IMG/VR virus record: IMGVR_UViG_3300006919_000217
Span: 1 to 32,698 of that record
DNA from: a virus
DNA length: 32,698 nucleotides
Reading direction: 5' to 3' (one strand)
The stretch's first letter is position 1. The number at the start of each line of letters is the position of its first letter. A model generated the notes under the pieces. The model saw only the letters and a program-made list of their open reading frames with translations. It was not told the origin of the DNA and did not search any database. Positions 9,001 through 15,215 of the stretch are shown piece after piece. The position numbers and the translations under genes were made by a program.

Positions 9001-9311
9001 TCCCCCTCGGACGGCTCGATCGGGTACTTCTCCTCGGCCTTGTCAGTGACCGCCACAGCGAAGCCCTTGCGGGCGAAGTTCTTGCGCTTGGGGTTGAAGG
9101 TCAGCCCGCCATCGGTACGGGTGAGCGCCACGAGATGACCGGCCGACCCCTTCATCGAACTCGGCATCGCCCCGATCGTCACCGCATTGCCGGGTGTCGT
9201 GAACCGGCCGATCTCATCGTGATACGGGTTGAACTTCTCGATGCTGGCGAAGGCTTCCCGCCGAGAGATCGTGCGGAAGAGGACAGCGAGCATCGTGTTG
9301 CGACTGGTCAT
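3009..9311 (-). CDS. Giant multi-module effector: GNAT, two ART-like domains and a zincin protease
   Basis: This frame encodes 2100 residues. Order: leader with FNPYHDEIGRFTT (27-39) and an unknown domain (to about 180); tag 1 (223-243) and a large unknown domain; a GNAT-type acetyltransferase (about 750-870, acetyl-CoA loop QQQGIGSTLV 818-827); acidic loop DRDRDG (960-965) and a WWMDNEP segment (1002-1008); tag 2 (1033-1053) and an ADP-ribosyltransferase-like domain (about 1140-1325, LYRG with R1225, S1251, E1308); loop (1367-1378); tag 3 (1408-1423) and a second ART-like domain (about 1500-1685); loop (1721-1730); tag 4 (1770-1790) and a metalloprotease domain with HEAGH (1976-1980) and AELIAEH (2044-2050), the pattern of zincins; final loop and tail DKERPA. 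No signal peptide or membrane helix is seen. Fusion of formerly separate genes is suggested by internal remnants such as GERMAK (1380-1385). Individual activities are inferred from motifs. Confidence 0.85.
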   Translation of the reverse strand: MTSRNTMLAVLFRTISRREAFASIEKFNPYHDEIGRFTTPGNAVTIGAMPSSMKGSAGHLVALTRTDGGLTFNPKRKNFARKGFAVAVTDKAEEKYPIEPSEGEDWTEEGVQIVKRYMKRHADLLAQPNAHLGTWVDGGTVYLDVSVVVQDASLAAAISAQTNQIAFFDLGTFSEWRDDGTGTYQVSKSASQSPVVYTKATDLKTDDQIRALVEFLLSRTISKHSGGNAHGGTDDQSSHGNWARGSKTSIPTGGSYFDEFGREWKVVVGELDIETASEVMMRYRRPVNPDRFVDGELTVTSGDWALVAIHPHSFRPFINLQYSQVPEGEDPVEYFSAFRDEALAGGRNDYAIVQPVPGPMDQYVQPGQLFDVAGKMVQVDVAGEGVTGTEFLQSLQGAEVPETVRARLEGLEPGQVIHANLSDRSPWSYARYPDSAESIGSVLYNDIVISPLDAQQQMFPDYAPTTDLPGLGPETMQARLYEGSQQRLFATESNFTGASTSDTFYAASVASGQFDTLWGDAMRESAYGAWTTAEVRSLVEAKVIGSAIAEGKSYTDSLTNWDHVAKMMNQMRVDHTNSVINSYVDRLGLPSQQIGVSVALDKAIALEGFNTAEEFAAAIQGEHSERSLSFDPLPDGPLGTLVRQETRRQVNRRDLHEALGGSDEAVRWLDDVEAGGQLNALAEKARRGETIVMSEGRLQSEEAVHRQSYKRKMYPTKAGDLITATDPVLTASDVAEGYSSSRLDRHGKEIFEASILVDGGKQVEAVVDSVRETGGDITVRGVVEIDGKVVGDFRRALHYTDADPYAYMASFTLNKSAQQQGIGSTLVRHWEDQLARAGYGRIEVSATSSKYGMNGGYTWMRQGYDFADPNYSTVELVRGWKYRVQNGDIASAMTLDFPQRNFDRTTEKLINWDPAYRPSSPAALSARIRHDLGADMQESFHQYLKDYGSWRGVKPTKPIDRDRDGIIYEGTDREMYIGQQSLFEKGTRPDWSKMTVVQVANWWMDNEPIEWAKDTRQVRDAFDTAALKGILSKHSGGEAHGGTDDQSSHGNWANGQRTLPGISPTRVPSTVKSLGSTKIQDIVFDAEVPIELLEVQYGDSDPFLVGLGQGSKMYDVERQTPPAQHELYGSPVFGDFYEEWATGDYTGNAKLRRMSASLMGLAVPAGAVAGEDLIGPEATAALIDGDKKAWAMGANRRERALVGTAYKALRDLHYGKAEYPGSLYRGLSNIPPKSSVLTAEVGSTVALPLGSFAPNKSVPSQYLGGSGPGSGGHTTYPDVLIRVEPGAKVVPNFARRETISRREPPMQEAYQWVTGGRFEVVHREFVSAKPGVHRNAYDSLMGLGQWEVTLRQTETFNPVTSSWEPVDGDGDGKVLDGQVGERMAKASLDVIEPWAWALGEMLPPELTKHEGGGHDQKTHGNWASRYGTTTADHDLAGSGGRFLLSPGFQVYGDGKLLLMGHGDLPLYRESYDETDYYVNLDSAQDDFERGFTDYGSGWWTYTGSILQRAASASLLGLEMPKTYTDKIEPVSDEYGAIVTRKLSHVDAEDRGFVDEAVADAYGRAIQAFAAAEQNSPSDAVVRRVLLDVDPSSKVLSLQPGDSYVTPLGSYTQHRGLTREFLMRSSTDNPSVVIELQPGARGAYYNAEGSSSGWMDDPTAESGYSLVSDYGPTEYVIAGRFEVVGRETDPDGTVRVQVVQTHYPKIPRRNRLMGGVPLVPVDGDGDGRVLENEAEGDMGRAVSKSGSLAVPLWWLEGFEGSITKAPDEVKKHSGGEAHGGTDDQSSHGNWANGRAAKPTGIRQFTQGAGELPGKRLKKRGDRDGWIEEDIRISLDTNVRTAFGIDRPEGFRKLPGGGIIQFGQEFDADGNWVRDIVEDSDWVFDDTERTRKIITDALNEISPELRPARVVVGGNPPDGPPIYGASYTWGSDTITLHPLALPVSEYTYSQLPEQFDRWGSWSQQVSETRASLRRLILHEAGHYIDDKIHERTSQWKGPDSWRSVRNRLANDWFQQNFRELDPEGPTTWYLYQNFNRADDWHIHAPAELIAEHFSYEMTGATIPGAKLVNDTLDEFDLSAVLKPRDGDGDGTVFDNTDKERPA
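6286..6360 (-). repeat. Near-identical coding repeat, copy B (WWMDNEP segment)
   Basis: About 70 bases here, encoding WSKMTVVQVANWWMDNEP and flanks, match 12897-12971 with only a handful of differences. Both follow a GNAT domain and precede a tag. This is the strongest DNA-level similarity seen between two effector genes and implies recent duplication or recombination. Confidence 0.7.
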
Positions 9312-9326
9312 GCTCGGCGCTCCTGA
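9308..9326 (-). promoter_or_regulatory. C-terminal-tail ribosome-binding site with ATGA overlap (copy 2)
   Basis: The end of the 396-residue gene (tail TDQERRA) contains CAGGAGCG followed by ATGA, which starts the 2100-residue gene. Confidence 0.65.
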
Positions 9327-10498
9327 TCGGTGCCGTCGAGGATGTAGCCATCGCCATCGCCATCACGGATCTCGATGCTCATGACCTCCACTGCATCACC
9401 GGTGGCCACCCGCCACTCACCAAGGGCACTCATCTGCCAACCCTTTGCTCCAGTGACCGCAGGACGCACCGTCACCACACCGATTTGTGAAGGATCGAGA
9501 TTGGCAAAAGCCTCATGGTTGACACTGAAGAACAGCGGGTCAGGCTGCTTCGTGAAGTGCTCTCGCCAACTGGAGAATGTCTGGTAGATGTCAGCCCGGT
9601 CCCGGCTGTCCTCGATCTTCTTCTGGTCCCCGAACTGGCTCTCGTAGGTGACACTGCTCGTAGGGTCCCAACTCCAGGTCTTGGCCTCAGCCTTCATCTC
9701 CTCGACATAGGCGGGGCCAGTGTCATCCCGAACTGCTCGGCGCAGCTCGTGCATCCCAGTGACGATGGCTTCAACAATCTTGCGGTCGCCCGTGAGGCTG
9801 ATTGCTGCGTCAGTGCCACCGCCCAGCCCAGCAGTGTTCTCCAATTCGCTGCGAGTCTTCAGCCCCGTAGCCAGAACCGCTTCAGCGGCTGAGGTGACGT
9901 GGTACAGCTCTTCAGGCAGCTCATCCCAGTTGCCTCGCTCGGGCTGAGCCTTGTAGCCCCAGCGTTGGAAGGCTGGCGACTGCTTCTCCGTCTCACCCTT
10001 GCTGTGGGAGTAGTCGTCGATGAACGCCCGCCCAGCGTCGATCTCGTTCATGGAGATCGCATGCGCAATGGACGCCTCCCACTCTTCAGTGATCCTGCGG
10101 CCAATAGTCTGAGCACCACTCAACTCTTCGGTATAGCCCTGCTCCTTCGAGGCGGCATAGTACGCATCGGTCAAGCCAGGGCCTCGAAAGCCGTTCCGGT
10201 CATTCTCGGCCACTGCCACCGGCAAGCCGTCCTCGGCAATGACCTGTGTGTTGAACCACTCGGGGTGATCCTCGAATGCCTTCAAGCCATCAGCCCAGCT
10301 CTTCTTGCCAATGTCGTTGAACCCCGGCGGCACAGAGCCAGGGACCCAACGACCATCAACAACGCTGCCACCCGGCACACCCTCGGCTGCGCCACCTCGT
10401 GCCCAATTCCCATGTGTCTTCTGATCGTGGACAGCGTGCTTCGAGAGGGCGGCAGCGAGGTTTGTGTCAAGCTCTTCAGTGAGGTCATGGGCCTTCAT
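9308..10498 (-). CDS. Tagged effector with a PARP/DarT-like ART fold
   Basis: This frame encodes 396 residues. The start overlaps the stop of the preceding gene (ATGA). A short leader is followed by the tag KHAVHDQKTHGNWARGG (20-36). The C-terminal half shows ELYHVTS (197-203) with a helix and ATGLKTR, then GLGGGTDAAISLT (224-236), and near the end ALGEWRV (358-364). The layout L-Y-H-[VG]-T, helix, G-L, then a glycine-rich G-x-[IV]-S-x-[ST] strand and a late Glu is that of ADP-ribosyltransferases of the H-Y-E or DarT/PARP-like group, which use NAD+. The protein ends with DGDGDGYILDGT and tail DQERRA. It has no signal peptide or membrane helix. The N-terminal third (40-190) is unrecognised. 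An RNA 2'-phosphotransferase-like relative of the same fold is an alternative. Confidence 0.7.
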   Translation of the reverse strand: MKAHDLTEELDTNLAAALSKHAVHDQKTHGNWARGGAAEGVPGGSVVDGRWVPGSVPPGFNDIGKKSWADGLKAFEDHPEWFNTQVIAEDGLPVAVAENDRNGFRGPGLTDAYYAASKEQGYTEELSGAQTIGRRITEEWEASIAHAISMNEIDAGRAFIDDYSHSKGETEKQSPAFQRWGYKAQPERGNWDELPEELYHVTSAAEAVLATGLKTRSELENTAGLGGGTDAAISLTGDRKIVEAIVTGMHELRRAVRDDTGPAYVEEMKAEAKTWSWDPTSSVTYESQFGDQKKIEDSRDRADIYQTFSSWREHFTKQPDPLFFSVNHEAFANLDPSQIGVVTVRPAVTGAKGWQMSALGEWRVATGDAVEVMSIEIRDGDGDGYILDGTDQERRA

Positions 10499-10513
10499 GC
10501 GGCCCGCTCCTTG
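10495..10513 (-). promoter_or_regulatory. C-terminal-tail ribosome-binding site with ATGA overlap (copy 1)
   Basis: The last codons of the ART gene (tail TDKERAA) read AAGGAGCGGGCCGCATGA. The gene's own tail thus supplies a Shine-Dalgarno and the ATGA stop/start of the next gene. Confidence 0.65.
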
Positions 10514-11484
10514 TCGGTGTTGTCGAAGACTTTGCCATCACCGTCACCGTCTCGCACCGTTTCCACTTCGATCACGAACTGGCCATGCTCGACACTAGTA
10601 CCGACCACCTTCATCGGCAGCCCTACAAGGTACTCACGCTCCTCGGGGATACTCCCAATGCCACTGACGTTCAAGGCTTCGCCTTGGCGCATCACCAAGA
10701 CCACCCTCTTGTCGGGGATCATCAAGTGATCCCTGTTGCTGGAGAAAGACGAAATAGACCGGTGGGTAAGGGTGTCACCCACTTCAATGCCGCTGACATC
10801 AATGTTCATGCCACGGTAAAGCGGAGCAGGCACCTCCATTGAATTACGGCGTACCGCATCCAAGAAGGCGGTTGCCTTCGGCTCTCCTCGCTCCATGTCT
10901 TCCCGAAGAGCCTCCATCTTTGTCATATTGCCTTGCCATCTGTCCACGCCGTAGATCAAGGCTTTGCCCTCATCCCCGTACAGCTCAACCAGCTTGGATC
11001 GGTTGTAGCGAGTCTTCGACGGGTTGCTACCACTCATATCCATCAAGGCCAGAAGCTCACCTGGGCTATGGTGTTCTGGGATTTCATCACCGAACATGCC
11101 ACGGGCGTAAGGCTCGCCCGCTTGGATGCCCCGGTCCAAAGGACTCGCCAGCACTTCGTCCCAGCTAACACTCCCATGCGCCCAGTTGCCGTGAGTCTTC
11201 TGGTCGTGGGTGGCGTGCTTGGCGATACGGCCAAGGAGGAACTCCATCAGAGCCTTTGGGTCCTGCCTCGAAGGTTGTGGCTCACTGAGTCGGCGGTCTG
11301 GCCCATCACGGAGCATGTCCTGCTCCTCGGCAGTGAGGATTACCCACTCGCCATTGCGCTTGCCCACCGAGTTGGCAGCGTCGATCTCAGCTTCGTGCTC
11401 TGCGGGGGTGGGTTCACGGCGGGTCTCTCGCCGCCCTGGTGTGGCGACGTTGAGTCGGCCGACGCCCTCAGTCTTCTCGCTCAT
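10495..11484 (-). CDS. Tagged R-S-E class ADP-ribosyltransferase effector
   Basis: The ATG at 11484 is preferred over in-frame starts further upstream, because it overlaps the MuF gene by only 17 bases and is preceded by GGGGGGAAG. This gives 329 residues. Residues 7-17 (GVGRLNVATPG) repeat a segment of the MuF protein. The tag KHATHDQKTHGNWA is at 89-102. The catalytic domain shows the three parts of arginine-type mono-ADP-ribosyltransferases: PLYRGM with R224, a HRSISSFSSN strand (241-250, the S-T-S element), and PEEREYLV (280-287), which supplies the E-x-E turn. It ends with DGDGDGKVFDNT and DKERAA. The enzyme would transfer ADP-ribose from NAD+ to a host protein or other target; the target cannot be read from sequence. 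Of the effector domains in this window, this one has the most complete catalytic signature. Confidence 0.85.
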   Translation of the reverse strand: MSEKTEGVGRLNVATPGRRETRREPTPAEHEAEIDAANSVGKRNGEWVILTAEEQDMLRDGPDRRLSEPQPSRQDPKALMEFLLGRIAKHATHDQKTHGNWAHGSVSWDEVLASPLDRGIQAGEPYARGMFGDEIPEHHSPGELLALMDMSGSNPSKTRYNRSKLVELYGDEGKALIYGVDRWQGNMTKMEALREDMERGEPKATAFLDAVRRNSMEVPAPLYRGMNIDVSGIEVGDTLTHRSISSFSSNRDHLMIPDKRVVLVMRQGEALNVSGIGSIPEEREYLVGLPMKVVGTSVEHGQFVIEVETVRDGDGDGKVFDNTDKERAA

Positions 11485-14400
11485 CTTCCCCCCAGACATA
11501 GCCTTGACCGTATTGGTTCGCCCAGCGGGTTGCCCCGCCAGTGACACTCTCTGGCTTCCCTGCTCCTTCACCCAACGGAGCAACTCCAGGCATCTGTGAT
11601 CGGAACTCCTCGATGGCAGCGTCAGCCTCGGGACCGTGGCCCAACTCGTGGTGGATACCCCGAGTCACATCAAGCGCCCAGTGCTTCCGTGCCACAGGAG
11701 GCCAGTCGAGACGGTGCTGCTCCCAGGTCACCGACTGCACCTCTCGGGGCAGCACCCCGTGCCGAGCTGCCACGTTGCGATAGGCGTCAGCGATGAGGGG
11801 GTAGGCACCCTTGACCCCGGCCGACACCGATGAGGGCGTTCCCAGAATGCTGAGCGACGACAGACGGCCTCGGGTGCCGTCGTAGCTCAACAGGGCATTG
11901 CGGTCCAGCTTGGTGTCGATCTCCCTGGAAGAGGTGGTCACCGGGATGCCGATAGCGATGCCTGCTGCATGCGTGTCGACCGTGAGTTCTCCGAAGTCAG
12001 CATCGAAGGGGTCCCGCAGGTTGTTGTAGAAGGACCGGATCTTCATGTCGACACCCATCAGGTCATCGACGGCGGTGTAGTCCTCGGTCTTGCCCGCTCG
12101 GAACATCTCCACCGACCGGGCCATGTTGTACTCGCTCTGCCACCGGAAGCTGGCACCGCCAGGGAGAGTGACTCCTTCGTCCTGAGAGATGGAGCGGATG
12201 ACGTGGGCAGCAGCTTCGGGACTCAGGTCACTGACCCGCTTGCCAGCGGTAATGTCAGGCAGCTCACCCTCACCGGCAGGTTGTTTGCGGCGACCATTGA
12301 CGTCGTCGAGCAGACTGTTGGCCGACGCAGCCATCTCCTCGGTGAGCACTGGGTTGGTGCTGAGGACACGCATGACCTCAGCGGCCATCACCATGTTGGC
12401 GTCCCAGTCGCACTGCGGGCTGAGCCGAGCGATGATGCCGTAGGCGATGTCAGGGTGGACGCCAGCCTCGATGGCCAAGGTCTCCCCGAACTCATTCCCC
12501 AGCGGGTACCACGAGCGCCACTGCTCCGAGTCGGGGTTAGTGATGCCTCTGAGGAAGCTCTGCTCGATGTTGTGCTCCATCAGAGCCACAGCCTCTTCGA
12601 GGTCAGTGACATTGCCGAAGCCAGCCAGCTCCTGAACTCGGCCAAGGACCTTGGCCTCCCACTTGGGGTCCCGCTTCGCAGCGCTGGCGTGGTCTGATCG
12701 GTACTCGGATGCTCGGTTGTAGTCGCCCTTCTTGCCTGAGCCGGGAGTGGCTACATTGAGTCGCCCAACGCCAGTGGCCCAGTTCCCGTGGGTCTTCTGG
12801 TCGTGGGTGGCGTGCTTGGAAAGCCGAGACTCCAGCGCAGCCCTAGCTGCAACACCGAGCGCCTCACGAACCTCACGAGTGTCGGCCTCGAACTCAACCG
12901 GCTCGTTGTCCATCCACCAGTTTGCTACCTGAACAACGGTCATCTTAGACCAGTCAGGGTGAGTGCCCTTCCCGACGAACTGCTCTTCGTCGGTCCCGTC
13001 GTTGACGTAGCCGTCTCGGTCTCGGTCAATCATCTGAGTCGGCTTCGTCCCGTACCAGACACCGTCTTCTCTCAAGTACTGGTGGAACGATTCCTGAGCT
13101 TCGTCACCCAAGTCCCGTCGAATGATCTCGGACATTTCAGTAGGTGACTGCGGGCGGTGCTCACGCTTCCACTTCTTGAAGCCCTTCAGTGTGTTGTCGA
13201 GACCGGGGGCGTCCAGTGGTTCTCGGCCAATGGGGTGGGTCGCCTTCCACCCCCAGTCCGCAGCCAGGCGGCTCACTGCTTCTTCAGGGCGCAAGAAGTC
13301 GTAGCCCTGGCGCATCCATGTGTAGCCGCCATTGAACAACTGGCCCAGCGACGTGGCCCGAGTCTCCATCCGCTCATACCCAGCCCTGGCGAACTGGTCT
13401 TCCCAGTGGCGCACAAGAGCAGAGCCAATCCCTTGGTCTTGGAACTCTTCCTTCATATTGAAATACTGCATTTGGACGTAGGGGCTGGGCGGGGCATCAC
13501 CTTCGAGATAGTGCAAAGTTCGAGTGAAGTCGCCTATAACCACTTCGCCCTCATTGCCGAAGTTCACCTTGCCATAGACGCTGATCGTGCGGTCAGGGTT
13601 TGGCGAAGCCATCGTGACCTCTACTTCGATACGAGGTTGGTGGTCACCAGAAATGCTCAGCTCGAAAAGTTCCTTGGCGTGCTGAAGCGCTATCTCTCGA
13701 CTAATTCCAGACCCATTCGCCAGCTTGCGAAGATCCTTCACATGGATCGTCGGGTCCGTTGTGTCAGTCAGCTCCCCCACCTTGGTGGAGTAGCCACCTC
13801 GTGCCCAGCTCCCGTGCGACTTCTGGTCGTGGCCACCGCCGTAGTGCTTGGCGATGTCGTTGAGGGACTCGACCTCGTCGTACCAGTCGGTGCCGTAGGG
13901 AGCCTTGTGCCACGGACCCTTGTGGAGGAACCGGCGAGACATCGAGCTGATCTCCCAGTCGGCGTACTCCTCAGCCGTCTCGGCCTTGAAGAACGTCTTG
14001 TGGTCCTCGGGGGTGAAGACCTGATCCATCACCGGGTCATAGACATTACCCTCGGCCGTCTTGGCCCAGGCATGAGCGATGCGGGGGTTGCCCATCCCCT
14101 CGATGGAGCCGTGGACGAGGGTGGCCTTTGCCTGCACCGCACAGTCCCACGCCAGCTCGTAGCACTTGCCGATGCGGTCCTTGAACTCAGCAGGGGCATC
14201 CCAGTCTGGACGAGGCAGCTCCCCGCCACCGTTGGCCCAATTACTGTGGCTCGACTGGTCGTGACCGCCACCTTCGTGCTTCTCCAACGGCATGAGGGTC
14301 GGGTAGGGGTCGAGCTTGCCGAACTCATCATGGAAGACGAGGCCAGTGGTGCAACGGCAGTGGGGGTGGGCAGGCGGGTGGACGATCTGCTGGCCCTTGT

Positions 14401-15208
14401 TCGAGAGCCAGGTGCTCCCGATTGCTGCCTCAGAACGGTTGAGCGGCCCGCACTCGGGGCAGACCCGTTCGTCGTAGGCAGTGATCCAGACCCGCATCGT
14501 GCGAGGAGGCAACATCCCGGTGGCCTCGACCCGACGCCAGTACTCGTGCTGTCCGGCGTTGACGGCTGAACTCACCTCGGTGCGAGCGATCATCTTGGCC
14601 CGGTAGTTGCGGAGGCGCTTGGCGTAGGCCTCGACCTGCTGGGTGATCTGGAAGCCGGACGCTCCTGAGTTGATCAGTTGGGTCCGGTACTTGTCGACCG
14701 CCACGACATGAGAAGGCAGCAGCCCCACTTGGTTGTAGATCTCTCTGACGATCTCTTCCCGCCGCCAGCTGTCCCGCACACCCTGAGCGACCACCGTGGC
14801 CACACCGTCGTTGGTGGCCTGGCTGGCAGCGACAAGCCTGGTCTGGATGTCTCGGAAGGACTCCTGCACCCACGGGTTGGACTCTTCCCAGCCGACCGTC
14901 AGCCTCGGGTTAGGGAGGCCGACACCCGCTGCCGTTGCTGCACCGCCACCCCAGAAGGCGTCTTGCAGCATCTCGTTCATCACATCGAGGTCCCACTGGA
15001 CCGCTTGCGCTCGGTCGTAAAGCTCCTCGACCGAAATGTCACCAGCGATGAACTCAGCAATCAGGTTGCCCAGCTCGCCACCCTCTTCTGTGGCGATGCG
15101 CAGCCACTCGACAGCGAACTCTTCCTCGTAGCTCTCAATAAACGACACAACCCGATCAAGAACCTCATCACCACTGAAGCTCGGGGCTGTCGGCAGAACG
15201 TCGGTCAC
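11468..15208 (-). CDS. MuF-type head protein fused to protease-like, GNAT and unknown modules
   Basis: This frame encodes 1246 residues, with a GTG start after GGTAGG, directly behind the portal stop. Residues 1-300 are a MuF/head-morphogenesis domain: KMIARTEVSSAVNAGQ (205-220), CPECG (250-254) and HPHCRC (281-286) are its signature. Then come tag 1 (310-326) and a papain-like domain with GKCYELAW (C349), IAHAW (H379) and VYDP (D391); tag 2 (454-470) and a GNAT acetyltransferase (about 520-640, QGIGSALV 592-599), loop DRDRDG (728-733) and WWMDNEP (764-770); tag 3 (798-811) and a long domain (about 830-1170) containing RLSPQCDWDANM and FYNNL..TVDTHA, which recalls an uncharacterised phage family with a helix-hairpin-helix look. 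A HELGH motif (1187-1191) lies near the end. MuF proteins sit inside or at the neck of the head and are often fused to toxins, which suits delivery of these modules. The second half is less certain. Confidence 0.85.
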   Translation of the reverse strand: MTDVLPTAPSFSGDEVLDRVVSFIESYEEEFAVEWLRIATEEGGELGNLIAEFIAGDISVEELYDRAQAVQWDLDVMNEMLQDAFWGGGAATAAGVGLPNPRLTVGWEESNPWVQESFRDIQTRLVAASQATNDGVATVVAQGVRDSWRREEIVREIYNQVGLLPSHVVAVDKYRTQLINSGASGFQITQQVEAYAKRLRNYRAKMIARTEVSSAVNAGQHEYWRRVEATGMLPPRTMRVWITAYDERVCPECGPLNRSEAAIGSTWLSNKGQQIVHPPAHPHCRCTTGLVFHDEFGKLDPYPTLMPLEKHEGGGHDQSSHSNWANGGGELPRPDWDAPAEFKDRIGKCYELAWDCAVQAKATLVHGSIEGMGNPRIAHAWAKTAEGNVYDPVMDQVFTPEDHKTFFKAETAEEYADWEISSMSRRFLHKGPWHKAPYGTDWYDEVESLNDIAKHYGGGHDQKSHGSWARGGYSTKVGELTDTTDPTIHVKDLRKLANGSGISREIALQHAKELFELSISGDHQPRIEVEVTMASPNPDRTISVYGKVNFGNEGEVVIGDFTRTLHYLEGDAPPSPYVQMQYFNMKEEFQDQGIGSALVRHWEDQFARAGYERMETRATSLGQLFNGGYTWMRQGYDFLRPEEAVSRLAADWGWKATHPIGREPLDAPGLDNTLKGFKKWKREHRPQSPTEMSEIIRRDLGDEAQESFHQYLREDGVWYGTKPTQMIDRDRDGYVNDGTDEEQFVGKGTHPDWSKMTVVQVANWWMDNEPVEFEADTREVREALGVAARAALESRLSKHATHDQKTHGNWATGVGRLNVATPGSGKKGDYNRASEYRSDHASAAKRDPKWEAKVLGRVQELAGFGNVTDLEEAVALMEHNIEQSFLRGITNPDSEQWRSWYPLGNEFGETLAIEAGVHPDIAYGIIARLSPQCDWDANMVMAAEVMRVLSTNPVLTEEMAASANSLLDDVNGRRKQPAGEGELPDITAGKRVSDLSPEAAAHVIRSISQDEGVTLPGGASFRWQSEYNMARSVEMFRAGKTEDYTAVDDLMGVDMKIRSFYNNLRDPFDADFGELTVDTHAAGIAIGIPVTTSSREIDTKLDRNALLSYDGTRGRLSSLSILGTPSSVSAGVKGAYPLIADAYRNVAARHGVLPREVQSVTWEQHRLDWPPVARKHWALDVTRGIHHELGHGPEADAAIEEFRSQMPGVAPLGEGAGKPESVTGGATRWANQYGQGYVWGEDERED
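12897..12971 (-). repeat. Near-identical coding repeat, copy A (WWMDNEP segment)
   Basis: This is the partner of 6286-6360. It encodes WSKMTVVQVANWWMDNEP in the MuF fusion protein, between its GNAT module and its last tag. Confidence 0.7.
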
Positions 15209-15215
15209 GGCCTAC

